Shown: positions 26,506 through 35,913, numbered from the stretch's first letter. The stretch: 64,000 bases of DNA from Clostridium collagenovorans DSM 3089 (GCF_900130005.1 NZ_FQXP01000005.1:353405-417404); one strand, 5' to 3'. Made by a program: numbers and translations. Notes: generated from the sequence alone by a model not told the origin.

Positions 26506-28044
26506 TTATAATGGTTTTTTTATTACGTCTATAACTGTACCATCTCTATATTCAACTACAGCTACAATCTCATCTGAAAGCTCTATTGCTTTAGGTTTTC
26601 CTGTCATTGATTCAGCTAAGTTCTTTAACTCTTCTATAGTCATAACAGGAAGTCTTGTAGCTTTTAATTTTTCAATTAAATCTGTACGTCTAGGGTTAAC
26701 TGCTATACCTCTCTCAGTTACAACAACATCTACACTTTCTCCTGGAGTTGTAACAGTTGTAACTCTGTCCTTAATTATAGGAGTTCTTGATTTCACTAAG
26801 TTAGTTACTACTATTGCAAGTTTTGAACCAGCAGCAGTATCACTATGTCCTCCAGAACCTCCCATTATAGTTCCATCAGAAGCTGTTGTTACATTTACAT
26901 TAAAGTCTGTATCTATTTCTGTAGCCCCTAAGATCATTATATCTAATTTATTTACTACCGCGCCCTTATTATGAGCATTACCATACATTGATGATGACAT
27001 TAACATATGATGTGGATTAGTAGAAATTGATTGAACAGCTTTTAAATCAAAACATTGAACGTCAAATAAACTATTAAATAAACCTTCATTTAACATATCA
27101 ACGATATATCCTGTTATACCACCAGCTGCAAAGCTTCCTACTATTCCTTGTTCCTTCATTATGTGCTTTAACTCATCTGCAACTGCTAAAGATGTACCAC
27201 CAGCTCCAGTTTGGAATGACATACCATCTTTAACTAAGCCTGATGCAACCATAACTTCTGAAGCCATTTTAGCTATTTTTAAGCCTATTGGATCCTTAGT
27301 TATTTGCGTTGTACCAGATACTATACCAGCTGGATCACCTATACTATCAACTTTAACAACATAATCAACCTTATCTTGAGTTATGTGTATAGGACAAGCT
27401 GGGTATGGAACTAAGTTATCTGTTACTGCAACAACAATATCTGCATATTCTGCATCTGCCATAGCATATCCTATAGAACCACATGCTGATTTACCTTGAA
27501 CACCATTGATGTTTCCGTACTCATCAGCTGTTGGTGCTGCTATAAATGCTATATCAACATGTAAATCTCCACTTTCTAAAAGTCTTGCTCTTCCACCATG
27601 TGTATGCATTATAGCTGGATACTTAAGTTCTCCATTAGATACAGCTTTAGCTACTGGACCTGACATGTAAGCTGCATAAATCTTTGTTACAACACCATTT
27701 TTCATGTGATCAACTAATGGTGCATGAATTGGGAATATTGAACTTGCTGCAACTGTTAAGTCCTTTATTCCTCTTTTAGCTAATGCATCTATAGCCATGT
27801 TTAGTACATAGTCACCATTTCTTAAATGATGGTGGAAAGCTATTACCATACCATCTTTTAATTCTACTTTATCTAATAATGCATCAAAATCTGCAACTAA
27901 TTTTTCTTCATTTGGAGTAACAGCTTTTACTACTACTGCTGTTTGAGCTTTAACTCCTGAGTTTTCAAAGGCACCTTCAAAAGGTTGAACCTCACCATAT
28001 CCTTCTATATAATCAGGTAGTTCTCTACCAAGAATATTTTTCAT
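26506..28044 (-). CDS. citF: Citramalate (citrate) lyase alpha subunit
   Basis: A 512-residue acyl-carrier-protein transferase subunit of the citrate/citramalate lyase complex, matching CitF in length and motifs (AFHHHLRNGDYVLN, IMHTHGGRARLL, GAGGTSLAVADEL, VTERGIAVNPRR). It exchanges acetyl-ACP for citramalyl- or citryl-ACP. Because the cluster makes citramalate from mesaconate, citramalate is the likely substrate, giving acetate and pyruvate. Last gene of the cluster; it starts 81 bp after citE. Confidence 0.9.
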   Translation of the reverse strand: MKNILGRELPDYIEGYGEVQPFEGAFENSGVKAQTAVVVKAVTPNEEKLVADFDALLDKVELKDGMVIAFHHHLRNGDYVLNMAIDALAKRGIKDLTVAASSIFPIHAPLVDHMKNGVVTKIYAAYMSGPVAKAVSNGELKYPAIMHTHGGRARLLESGDLHVDIAFIAAPTADEYGNINGVQGKSACGSIGYAMADAEYADIVVAVTDNLVPYPACPIHITQDKVDYVVKVDSIGDPAGIVSGTTQITKDPIGLKIAKMASEVMVASGLVKDGMSFQTGAGGTSLAVADELKHIMKEQGIVGSFAAGGITGYIVDMLNEGLFNSLFDVQCFDLKAVQSISTNPHHMLMSSSMYGNAHNKGAVVNKLDIMILGATEIDTDFNVNVTTASDGTIMGGSGGHSDTAAGSKLAIVVTNLVKSRTPIIKDRVTTVTTPGESVDVVVTERGIAVNPRRTDLIEKLKATRLPVMTIEELKNLAESMTGKPKAIELSDEIVAVVEYRDGTVIDVIKKPL

Positions 28045-28125
28045 GTTTATCCCTCACTTACTGAATATTTATTAACACTACAGTATAATTTCAACAAAGT
28101 TATACACAAAATTGCTAACAAAACA

Positions 28126-28998
28126 CTAAATCAAACCTAAAATTGTTGCTAATTGCAATGTGTTTCTAGCTCTATTTATAACAGGTGCGTCAACCATTTT
28201 TCCATCTAATGAGAATACACCTTTACCTTCTCTTTCAGCCTCTTCCATAGCCTCCATTACTCTTTGAGCATGACGGATTTCCTCAGCTGTTGGAGAATAT
28301 ACTGAATGTATAGTATCTATTTGTCTTGGGTTGATTGATGCTTTTCCTGTAAATCCAAGACTCTTAGCTTTAGATGTATCTTTCTTTAATCCCTCAAAAT
28401 CATTTGTATCTGTAAATGGAGTGTCTATTGAATCAACTCTTAAAGCTCTACAAGCTACAGATACTTTATTTCTTGAGTATAATATTTCGTCTCCCTCTTT
28501 AGTTCTCTTAACTCCTAAATCTGATGTTAAGTCCTCTCCACCTAATAAAACACCAACTATTCTACTAGATGCTTTTATTATGTTATATACATTTTCAACA
28601 CCATAAGCAGATTCTACAAGGGCAATTAATTTTATTCCCCCAACTTCATAACCTTCTGTTTTCTCTATTTCAGTAAGTCTTTCATCAACTTTAGCCATAG
28701 CCTCTTCTGTTGCTTTAGGCACTAAAATAGTATCTGGTTTTGCTTTACCTATAACCTCTATATCTTTTTCTGCAAAATCAGTATCTAATGGATTTATTCT
28801 TACAACTAATTCTACATTTGAATAATCTACATTTTTAATAGCTTCTCTTACTAAGATTCTAGCACTATCTTTTTCAGTAATACTTACAGCATCTTCTAAG
28901 TCTAGAATAATAGAATCAGCCCCTAATATACCAGCATTTTGTAGCATACCCGGATTATTACCTGGCATGAATAACATGGTTCTTCTTAATTTTTTCAC
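28126..28998 (-). CDS. citE: Citramalyl-ACP (citryl-ACP) lyase beta subunit
   Basis: A 290-residue TIM-barrel CitE-family lyase that cleaves the acyl-ACP ester to acetyl-ACP plus an oxo acid (pyruvate, if citramalyl-ACP). Motifs include RRTMLFMPGNNPGML, DSIILDLEDAVS, VVRINPL, GGEDLTSDLG and GKASINPRQI. In this family the Asp/Glu pairs bind Mg2+. It lies between citD (47 bp away) and citF. Family alone does not separate citrate from citramalate use; the neighbourhood favours citramalate. Confidence 0.92.
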   Translation of the reverse strand: MKKLRRTMLFMPGNNPGMLQNAGILGADSIILDLEDAVSITEKDSARILVREAIKNVDYSNVELVVRINPLDTDFAEKDIEVIGKAKPDTILVPKATEEAMAKVDERLTEIEKTEGYEVGGIKLIALVESAYGVENVYNIIKASSRIVGVLLGGEDLTSDLGVKRTKEGDEILYSRNKVSVACRALRVDSIDTPFTDTNDFEGLKKDTSKAKSLGFTGKASINPRQIDTIHSVYSPTAEEIRHAQRVMEAMEEAEREGKGVFSLDGKMVDAPVINRARNTLQLATILGLI

Positions 28999-29045
28999 AG
29001 AACTTCACCTCTTAATTAAAGTAATTTAACTTTCTACGACTTGAA

Positions 29046-29315
29046 TTAGTTACTAGCTGCTCTGTTAACAACTGTTTCAATTCTTGCTTTTATTGTGTAA
29101 TTTAGTGCACCCTTATCTTGTACTTTTAATACAGCATCTTTTACATCTAATTCTTTTAAAGTCTCTCTTATTACCTTTTCTATTTCTTCGCCAAATTGCT
29201 TAATAACTATACTTTCTAGTTCTAATTCAATTCCACCATCTGGATTAGGCATAATCATAACATACATATCATTTGATTCCATTGTTCCAGCCTTAGCAGG
29301 TTTTAGTATTTGCAT
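29046..29315 (-). CDS. citD: Citramalate (citrate) lyase acyl carrier protein
   Basis: An 89-residue gamma subunit. Ser14 in KAGTMESNDMYV matches the attachment site of the phosphoribosyl-dephospho-CoA prosthetic group in CitD. It must be charged by CitX and CitG and acetylated by CitC; none of those genes is in the window. It precedes citE and follows the mesaconase genes after a strong hairpin. Confidence 0.92.
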   Translation of the reverse strand: MQILKPAKAGTMESNDMYVMIMPNPDGGIELELESIVIKQFGEEIEKVIRETLKELDVKDAVLKVQDKGALNYTIKARIETVVNRAASN

Positions 29316-29350
29316 AATCTCACCTCAAACTTCTTAATATATACGCAATC

Positions 29351-29375
29351 AAAGGGAGAATAAAAATCTCCCTTT
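29351..29375 (-). other. Intercistronic hairpin between mesaconase and lyase genes
   Basis: A perfect 9-bp stem AAAGGGAGA/TCTCCCTTT encloses a 7-nt loop. No T run follows on the minus strand, so it may be an RNA stabiliser, processing site or partial terminator rather than a full stop. Confidence 0.6.
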
Positions 29376-29402
29376 AAATATTCTTTTATTAACTATTTCA
29401 TA

Positions 29403-29960
29403 TTATTTTAAGCTATCTAAGTAAGCTTGTTGTCCTTCTTGATATAAGTTATTACCTTCGCTATCTATAACAACAACTACTGGTAAATCCTTAACTTCTA
29501 ATTTTCTTATAGCCTCTGCACCTAAATCTTCATAAGCTATTAATTCTGCCTTAACAACTGATTTACCTATTAATGCTGCTGCACCGCCTATAGCTGCAAA
29601 GTAAACCCCTGTATTTCTCTTTATAGCATCAATTACTTCTTCTGAACGTAACCCTTTACCTATCATTCCTTTTAAACCGATATCTAAAAGTCTTGGTGCA
29701 TATGGATCCATTCTATAACTAGTTGTTGGACCTGCTGAACCAAAAGCATTTCCTGGTTTTGTTGGTGTTGGTCCTACATAATATATTATTGCATCTTCAA
29801 CATCTATAGGAAGCTTTTCTCCCTTATCTAATAAATCAACTAATCTTTTATGAGCAGCATCTCTAGCAGTATAAACTGTACCTGATATAAGTACAGAATC
29901 ACCAGCTCTTAAATCTTTAACTTTTTCTGCTGTTAATGGAGTTGTAATTCTTTTTTCCAT
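29403..29960 (-). CDS. Mesaconase (fumarase class I type), beta subunit
   Basis: A 185-residue C-terminal-domain subunit of a two-subunit, oxygen-sensitive [4Fe-4S] fumarate hydratase. Motifs: RAGDSVLISGTVYTARDAAH, YYVGPTP, GSAGPTTSYRMDPY and KGLRSEEV. It forms the active site with the alpha subunit immediately upstream. Between methylaspartate ammonia-lyase and citramalate lyase it most likely hydrates mesaconate to (S)-citramalate; fumarase activity may also exist and cannot be excluded by sequence. Confidence 0.88.
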   Translation of the reverse strand: MEKRITTPLTAEKVKDLRAGDSVLISGTVYTARDAAHKRLVDLLDKGEKLPIDVEDAIIYYVGPTPTKPGNAFGSAGPTTSYRMDPYAPRLLDIGLKGMIGKGLRSEEVIDAIKRNTGVYFAAIGGAAALIGKSVVKAELIAYEDLGAEAIRKLEVKDLPVVVVIDSEGNNLYQEGQQAYLDSLK

Positions 29961-29990
29961 AATTTTTTCCTCCCAATCCCAAATCTCTTA

Positions 29991-30833
29991 TTATAAAGTT
30001 CTAGATGCGTGTCTAGTTACGTGGCAGTTTATGTTTACTGCTACTGGTAATCCAGCTATATGAGTTGGATAGTTTTCTATATTTACTGCTAAAGCTGTAG
30101 TTTTTCCACCAAATCCTTGTGGCCCTATACCTAAAGCATTAACTTTCTCTAATAATTCTTTTTCTAAGTCTGCATAGAATTCATTTTTGTTTCTTTCATT
30201 TACAGATCTCATAAGAGCCTTTTTAGCTAAGTTAGCAGCTCTATCAAAAGTACCACCAATTCCAACACCTACAACTATTGGTGGACATGGATTAGGACCA
30301 GCTTCTTTAACAACTTTTAATACAAAATCCTTAACCCCTTGTAATCCATCTGCTGGTTTTAACATTTTTAATTGACTCATGTTCTCAGAACCGAATCCCT
30401 TTGGTGCTATAGTTATTTTCAATTTATCTCCAGGAACTATATCATAATAAATTACAGCTGGAGTATTATTTTTTGTATTTACTCTATCTAAAGGATCTTT
30501 AACAACTGACTTTCTTAAATATCCTTCTTCGTAGCCCTGTGCTACCCCTGCATTTATAGCTTCATCAATGTTTCCACCAACTATGTGAACATCTTGACCA
30601 ATCTCTAAGAAAGCACATACAAGTCCTGTATCTTGGCACATAGGCACTTCTTCATTTTTAGATATTTCAACATTTGTTATGATTTTATCTAATATACCTC
30701 TAGCAGTATCCCATTTTTCTTCATCTCTAGCTTTTAGTAAAGCTTCTTTAACATCACAGCAAAGGTGATTATTAGCTTCTATACAAAGATCCCTTACTAC
30801 CTTTGTTATATCTGAAACATGAACTTCTCTCAT
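29991..30833 (-). CDS. Mesaconase (fumarase class I type), alpha subunit
   Basis: A 280-residue N-terminal-domain subunit of the class I fumarate hydratase family. Cluster-ligand cysteines are expected in PMCQDTGLVCAF, in GPNCPP-like GPNPCPPIVVGVGIGG, and in VNINCHVTRHASR. The start is ATG 30833, preceded by GGAGGG 6 nt upstream, rather than the ATG at 30863. It is the first gene after the 345-bp gap that follows methylaspartate ammonia-lyase and pairs with the beta subunit 30 bp downstream. Confidence 0.88.
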   Translation of the reverse strand: MREVHVSDITKVVRDLCIEANNHLCCDVKEALLKARDEEKWDTARGILDKIITNVEISKNEEVPMCQDTGLVCAFLEIGQDVHIVGGNIDEAINAGVAQGYEEGYLRKSVVKDPLDRVNTKNNTPAVIYYDIVPGDKLKITIAPKGFGSENMSQLKMLKPADGLQGVKDFVLKVVKEAGPNPCPPIVVGVGIGGTFDRAANLAKKALMRSVNERNKNEFYADLEKELLEKVNALGIGPQGFGGKTTALAVNIENYPTHIAGLPVAVNINCHVTRHASRTL

Positions 30834-31046
30834 ATTATTTCCCTCCATCAATTGAAGATTCAAATTGCAATAATATTACATATACTTATATTTTCTTACA
30901 TAACTAAATACTATGCAATATTTATTAAATAAGTTTTAAATATAGCGTAATATCAAAACTTTATTATTCAACTTTAATTTCTTTTAATATCCTTAATTTT
31001 ATAAATATAAGTGTAGAATATTTATTTAAATTTAAAATACATATAT

Positions 31047-31138
31047 TCTAATAAAGAATTTTCATTGTATTTAGATGTAACATTCATTATAGAATAAATC
31101 TAACTATTATAAATGTAGAACATAATTAAAACTTATAT
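31047..31138. repeat. Intergenic repeat, copy B (about 92 bp)
   Basis: This block is the second copy of the repeat at 13904-14000, in the same orientation. The inverted repeat is degraded here (GTAACATT against AATCTAAC). It sits in the 30834-31209 gap between mal and the mesaconase genes, so it is upstream of or within the transcript of the second half of the cluster. The remainder of the gap is AT-rich with no gene. Confidence 0.65.
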
Positions 31139-31162
31139 ATTTATATATTAATTTTGAATAAC

Positions 31163-31195
31163 ATAAATGGCAGTTTAAAATAAACCGCCATTTAT
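31163..31195 (-). terminator. Hairpin after methylaspartate ammonia-lyase
   Basis: ATAAATGGCAGTTTA (31163-31177) pairs with 31181-31195, one mismatch in 15, 3-nt loop. It lies 15 bp after the mal stop. The downstream T content on the minus strand is weak, so it may attenuate rather than stop transcription. Confidence 0.6.
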
Positions 31196-31209
31196 ACTGT
31201 AATATCTTA

Positions 31210-32451
31210 TTATTTTCTTCTATTTGCTAAAGCAACAACTCTGTTCATTTCGTTATTTACGATCATGAATCCTTCGTCAACACCCATACCTGGTTTAGCT
31301 AAACATTGAGTAGCTCCACAAGCCATAGCTATGTTAGTTGTAATTTCAGCAGATCTGTTAGTTTCGTTACAAGTTCCTCCACAGTAAGAACCTATACCTT
31401 TTTCATTACAATATAAGATAGCTTCTGCTATGTTATTTACTCCACCTAAGTCTGGAGTTTTGATTTGTAGCATGTGTCCAGCTTTGTTATCAGCGAAGAA
31501 TTTAACATCTTCGAAAGTGTTACACCATTCGTCTGCAACTAACTCAACATTTAAGCCTCTTCTATCTATTTCAGCTGTTAAATCTCTTAAAGCTTCCATT
31601 TGTTTTTGTCTATCTTCTACGTCCATAGGTCCTTCAATTCTTAATTTGAATGGTTTAGCAGCTTCTGCTAAAGTTTGGATGTAGTCAGCCATTTTGATTG
31701 TATCGCAATCAAAAGCAACACCGATTGTTCCATAAACGTCAATGTGGAATACTGGAGCATAACATTCACAGCTTCTTAAATCTTGAACTCTCTTAGTCAT
31801 CCATTGAACGTATTCTAAAAGTTTTTCTCCTTTAGAACCTAATTTATCTTCAACGTGGTTGATTAAAGCGTGAGGCATAACGTCAGCACCTTTAATAATC
31901 ATTTTATCTACGTTTTCGTATCTATTATCACCTGATTGAGTAAAGATTGGAATTCTCTTAATCTCTTTACCAGTGTTATATTCTTCTTTAATAACTTCAG
32001 CTAAAGTTACTTTTTTAGTTTTTGCAACAGCATCTAATATCGCTTGAGTTATACCATATCTTATAGCTGTATGAAGTCTGTGTCCGTCAATTTCCATCTT
32101 ATCAAACTCTTCTGCTAAAGCTTTGAAGTTAGTTAATTCTCTTCCGATTAATTTTGGAGCGATTTTCTCGTTAATTACTGGAATGAAATCTTTAGCTAAG
32201 AATAATGGATCTCTTCCGCCAGCACCTGAGTATTGAACTGCAGCACAGTCACCAAATGCAACTTGACCATCTTCTAATATTAACATAACAGAGATTGCTT
32301 CTCCAGCTTGTCTTATAGCTTTGAATCCTTCTGTTACAGGCTCTCCAACATATGTGAATCCATCATGTCCTGCACCTTTTTTTATAGCTCTTTGATCGTC
32401 AAAATAGAAACCAGTTCTTCCTTCTGAACATACAACATCAATAATTTTCAT
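31210..32451 (-). CDS. mal: Methylaspartate ammonia-lyase
   Basis: A 413-residue enolase-superfamily enzyme that eliminates ammonia from (2S,3S)-3-methylaspartate to give mesaconate. The length and catalytic positions match the well-studied C. tetanomorphum enzyme as I remember it: Gln172, His194, Mg ligands Asp238, Glu273 and Asp307, Gln329, base Lys331 (KTPDLGG), and Cys near 361 in GGTCNET. It follows glmE with a strong hairpin between. It is the second step of glutamate fermentation. Confidence 0.97.
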   Translation of the reverse strand: MKIIDVVCSEGRTGFYFDDQRAIKKGAGHDGFTYVGEPVTEGFKAIRQAGEAISVMLILEDGQVAFGDCAAVQYSGAGGRDPLFLAKDFIPVINEKIAPKLIGRELTNFKALAEEFDKMEIDGHRLHTAIRYGITQAILDAVAKTKKVTLAEVIKEEYNTGKEIKRIPIFTQSGDNRYENVDKMIIKGADVMPHALINHVEDKLGSKGEKLLEYVQWMTKRVQDLRSCECYAPVFHIDVYGTIGVAFDCDTIKMADYIQTLAEAAKPFKLRIEGPMDVEDRQKQMEALRDLTAEIDRRGLNVELVADEWCNTFEDVKFFADNKAGHMLQIKTPDLGGVNNIAEAILYCNEKGIGSYCGGTCNETNRSAEITTNIAMACGATQCLAKPGMGVDEGFMIVNNEMNRVVALANRRK

Positions 32452-32498
32452 GGTTAAACACCTGTCCTTTTTTATTTATTAATAAAAATTTATTATTG

Positions 32499-32528
32499 AC
32501 CGCTTAGAGAGAAAACTCTCTAAGCAGT
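32499..32528 (-). other. Intercistronic hairpin between glmE and mal
   Basis: A 13-bp stem (32499-32511 with 32516-32528; one G-U or mismatch position) with a 4-nt loop, GC-richer than its surroundings. The minus-strand sequence after it is AT-rich but without a clean T run. Confidence 0.65.
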
Positions 32529-32544
32529 TATATTTAAGATTAAA

Positions 32545-34026
32545 TTATTTACCTTCAGGTCTTCCGATAAGTACACCTTTACCAACAGCGAATATATCAT
32601 CAACTGTCATATCGAAACATACTGGTCTACCTTCGTATTGTCCTCTTTCTTCTAATTTCTTTCTGTTGTAATCTTTTAATTCTTGAGTGAATGGGATATT
32701 ACCAAATTGGTAGTATCTTACTGCACCATTGTTATCTCTAGCTGGCATCATCTTACCATTGTTATATTTACTTGGTGCAAATGGAATATCTAATACTCCA
32801 GCTGCGAATGCTTTAACTGCACCTGTTGCTAAATCTCCATGACCTTGTCTAAATGTTTCATCAACCATACACTTAGTTTCAGCTTTGATTATAGCAATTT
32901 CAGTTCTTAGTTCTTCAGACATTTGCATTCTTTGACCTTGTAATAAGTTTAATGTAGTTTTTGTAGTTTTGATACCTTCAGCATTAGCTTCCTTAGTTGG
33001 GATACCTATAGCTTCGTGTGGAGTCTTAACTATAACTTTAGTTGCTCCAGCAAGTGCAGCTGCAGTTGATCCTAAAGAGATAACTCCAAATGCTCTTGAT
33101 TCATCAGCTGGGAATCCTCCCATCCATTGGTGGAATACTGTTGTTACATATACATCATTGTAACCATATTGTTTTAAGTACTCTTCACATTGCTCTTCTA
33201 ATGCTCTAATTGCAGCAACGTCTTGGATTAAGTTACCACATTGTCCGTATCCTACAGTTATATTTTTAACACCTTGCTCAGCTGCTAATAATGCTTCTAT
33301 TATAGCTACTGCATTTGATGTACTTGGTGGTACTAAAGTTCCTGTTAAAGGTCCGAATGGTTCTCTGTTAATGCTTACTCCATTTTCTTCATAGAAACCA
33401 ACTAATCTATCACAATATTGCCAATCAGCAATTGTTCTTTCTAATGAGTGGTTTTTAGAATATGGAATGTTGTAAGAAATACCGCCACCTTCATTTGAAG
33501 TCCAACCAGCAGCATGGATTATTTCAGTTAATAATCTTGCATCTGGAGTACCGTGTCTAGCTTCTAATGGTAGGTTAACAGCTTCTAAAACTTTTTTACA
33601 ACCATCTACTCCATGGTTAACTCCTGGGAAACCATTAAGTAATGATCTGCCTGCTTTTTTACTTTCTTCTATACCAACTTCACACTCATCGTATCTGTTA
33701 AGTCTTGTATAAGAATCGATTGTGCTAGGAAGTAGATCTGCACCACCTTCATCTTGAAGGAATGTTAATAATTCTATGTGCTTATCTATTAAGGCAACAC
33801 CAGCTCTTGGTTGTGCTAATGTAACACCTTCTTCTTTAGCTTTAACTAATTTCTTAGCAAAGTTTTTGTGATCTGGTACTGATTTACAGTAATCTATACC
33901 CTTTTGAATATCTTCAACTTCTTTACCTGTTGACCATTGAGCTAAAACCTCTTTTCTTACTTTGAAAAACTCTTCTTCAGTCCATTTTTTATTCTTTAAT
34001 TCCACTTTAAATTCCCTCCTAGCCAA
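32545..34026 (-). CDS. glmE: Glutamate mutase epsilon subunit
   Basis: A 493-residue catalytic subunit of the adenosylcobalamin-dependent glutamate mutase, about 10 residues longer at the N-terminus than the C. cochlearium protein as I recall it. The TIM-barrel substrate-binding features are seen: QPRAGV, LLNGFPGVNHG, ARHGTPDARLL and the long GGGISYNIPYSK motif. It converts L-glutamate to (2S,3S)-3-methylaspartate together with GlmS. Its start overlaps the glmL end by 8 nt, so expression is coupled. Confidence 0.96.
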   Translation of the reverse strand: MARREFKVELKNKKWTEEEFFKVRKEVLAQWSTGKEVEDIQKGIDYCKSVPDHKNFAKKLVKAKEEGVTLAQPRAGVALIDKHIELLTFLQDEGGADLLPSTIDSYTRLNRYDECEVGIEESKKAGRSLLNGFPGVNHGVDGCKKVLEAVNLPLEARHGTPDARLLTEIIHAAGWTSNEGGGISYNIPYSKNHSLERTIADWQYCDRLVGFYEENGVSINREPFGPLTGTLVPPSTSNAVAIIEALLAAEQGVKNITVGYGQCGNLIQDVAAIRALEEQCEEYLKQYGYNDVYVTTVFHQWMGGFPADESRAFGVISLGSTAAALAGATKVIVKTPHEAIGIPTKEANAEGIKTTKTTLNLLQGQRMQMSEELRTEIAIIKAETKCMVDETFRQGHGDLATGAVKAFAAGVLDIPFAPSKYNNGKMMPARDNNGAVRYYQFGNIPFTQELKDYNRKKLEERGQYEGRPVCFDMTVDDIFAVGKGVLIGRPEGK

Positions 34027-35416
34027 TGCTAACTAAATATTTCTTCATTATTCTTACAGCCATATCCGGTAATTCCTGTGCTAACAACCCCATAGCTGAT
34101 AATATATAAGTTTTATCTAATAAAAATTTAGGATTCTCAGGTTTTAAATATATACCATCAGCTTTATTGTAAGTTCCTGCTTCTAATATTTTATGTGGAT
34201 TTTCGCTATGAACTAATACCCCACCTGTACCAATCATATACTTCGTTGGTAATAAATCTTTACCAATTTGAGTATAAATAGGACCCATTGGTGTATAAGT
34301 ACATTCAACTGTACCAACATGTCTTGACATAGCAAGTTCAGTTGCTGTTTTTGCCATAGCCTCATCAAAAGCTATCTCTTCGTGAGTTTCTGGAACCATT
34401 TTGATGTTATTATATCTATATTCACAACTACCTGCAACATCTATTTTTCTTTCTTTATCGCCTAAATACTCTCTAAGTTTTCTTGTTCCTGCTGCCTCTA
34501 GTAAAGCTACTGCTGAATATCTCATACCAAGATCTCCCTCAACAGTTCTCTTAGCAAAAGGTTCTTCAAGCCCTCTCATAGTCACCCCTGCTTTAGATGG
34601 TTCACCATCTGCCAAAGAGTGTATATCAGTTGTAGCTCCACCTATATCAACTACTACTAAGTCGCCAATACCATCTTCTTCGTCTGTACCTAGACTCAAT
34701 GCCTCAGCTGCTTTTAATACTGCTGCTGGTGTAGGCATCAATATTCCCTGAACAAAACTTTCGGCATTTCCTAATCCTTTAGCTTCTACGATATTACTCA
34801 TAAAGATTTTTCTTATTTCTTCTCTTGCAGGTTCAACATTTAATGTATTTAATTTAGGCATTACATTTTCTGCAATTCTATAAGTAGTTCCACTTGCATC
34901 AAATATTTCCTGAATCTCATCATTAGCTGTTTTATTTCCTGCAACAACTACTGGAACATTCAATCCATGCTCTGCTATCATTTTAGCATTATGGATTATA
35001 CACTCTTTGTTTCCACCATCAGTACCACCTGCTAACAGAATAATATCTAAGTTGGAGTTTTTAATTTCTTCAATTTCACTTTTAGTCAATTGGAAACTGT
35101 ATACCTTAAGTATTCTAGCACCAGCTCCTAAGGCTGCTCTCTTTGCTGCCTCGGCAGTTAAATCTGGAACTAATCCTATAGCAACCATCTTTAATCCACC
35201 TGCTGCTGATGAGCAAGCTAACTTTCTTACAAAATTAACTTCTTTACCTTCTAATTGTTCTTCTATCTTTTTATAGGCTTTATTAAAACCTATCATTATA
35301 TCATCTTCAATAGTTGTAATATCTTTAGCCGCAGCTAATATTTCTTCATTTTCAATATCTACAGCAGTAAGCTTAGTATAAGTACTACCGAAATCTAACA
35401 ATAGATAAGCATCCAC
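34019..35416 (-). CDS. glmL: GlmL (MutL), glutamate mutase-associated ATPase-like protein
   Basis: A 465-residue protein of the ASKHA fold with the phosphate-binding motif LLLDFGSTYTKL at the N-terminus, plus VVDIGGATTDIHSLADGE and GTGGVLVH. In methylaspartate-pathway clostridia it is encoded between the two mutase subunit genes. It is thought to help reactivate or protect the B12 enzyme, but its precise role is not firmly established. Gene order S-L-E is preserved here, with overlap with glmE. Confidence 0.93.
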   Translation of the reverse strand: MDAYLLLDFGSTYTKLTAVDIENEEILAAAKDITTIEDDIMIGFNKAYKKIEEQLEGKEVNFVRKLACSSAAGGLKMVAIGLVPDLTAEAAKRAALGAGARILKVYSFQLTKSEIEEIKNSNLDIILLAGGTDGGNKECIIHNAKMIAEHGLNVPVVVAGNKTANDEIQEIFDASGTTYRIAENVMPKLNTLNVEPAREEIRKIFMSNIVEAKGLGNAESFVQGILMPTPAAVLKAAEALSLGTDEEDGIGDLVVVDIGGATTDIHSLADGEPSKAGVTMRGLEEPFAKRTVEGDLGMRYSAVALLEAAGTRKLREYLGDKERKIDVAGSCEYRYNNIKMVPETHEEIAFDEAMAKTATELAMSRHVGTVECTYTPMGPIYTQIGKDLLPTKYMIGTGGVLVHSENPHKILEAGTYNKADGIYLKPENPKFLLDKTYILSAMGLLAQELPDMAVRIMKKYLVSIG

Positions 35417-35490
35417 TTGTTATTCACCTCTATATTTTACCTATTCACTTCTTTAAACCCTTATCTTAAAGCTCTTAGAAGTTATCTATT

Positions 35491-35913
35491 TTAAGCTATA
35501 TTTAAATCTTTCTTTAAGTCTACTATTGTTACTTGGATTGGTGTTCCTGGAGCATAAACTCTGTTATATCCCATATCTTTGAATCTAGCATGTACAGATT
35601 CCCAATCTTGTTTACCAACAACTATGTTTCCACCAACATAAAGTAATACGTCCTTTAAGCCAGCTTCATCACATTTTTCTCTTAATCCTCTACAGTCAAT
35701 TTCCCCGTGACCGTATAAAGAAGATACTATAATTGCATCAGCGTTTGTTTCAACTGCTGCATTTATAAAGTCCTCTTGTGGAGATAAAACTCCAATGTTT
35801 ACTACATCGAATCCTGATTCTGTTAGTGCGTAATCTATAATCTTATTACCTACTGCATGACAGTCAGAACCTATAACTCCTATAACTACTCTCTTGCCAT
35901 TCTTATTTTCCAT
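35491..35913 (-). CDS. glmS: Glutamate mutase sigma subunit (cobalamin-binding)
   Basis: A 140-residue B12-binding subunit. The DxHxxG motif SDCHAVG (Asp17, His19, Gly22) binds the cobalt through His; SSLYGHGE and LLYVGGNI complete the nucleotide-loop site. It forms the active mutase with GlmE. The first catabolic gene after the GntR regulator, with a Shine-Dalgarno AGGAGG about 10 nt before the ATG. Sequence is close to, but clearly different from, the C. cochlearium protein as remembered. Confidence 0.96.
   Translation of the reverse strand: MENKNGKRVVIGVIGSDCHAVGNKIIDYALTESGFDVVNIGVLSPQEDFINAAVETNADAIIVSSLYGHGEIDCRGLREKCDEAGLKDVLLYVGGNIVVGKQDWESVHARFKDMGYNRVYAPGTPIQVTIVDLKKDLNIA

Noticed and set aside
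26506..28998. Citrate fermentation operon
   Set aside because: No citrate transporter, citC, citX or citG accompanies the lyase genes; the pathway neighbours point to citramalate.
29403..30833. Ordinary fumarase of the TCA cycle
   Set aside because: Sequence alone allows it, but the position between methylaspartate ammonia-lyase and citramalate lyase favours mesaconase; I note both possibilities.
31210..35913. Species assignment to C. tetani or C. tetanomorphum
   Set aside because: The mutase and lyase proteins are similar but seem to differ at many positions from the versions I remember, so only the genus is claimed.
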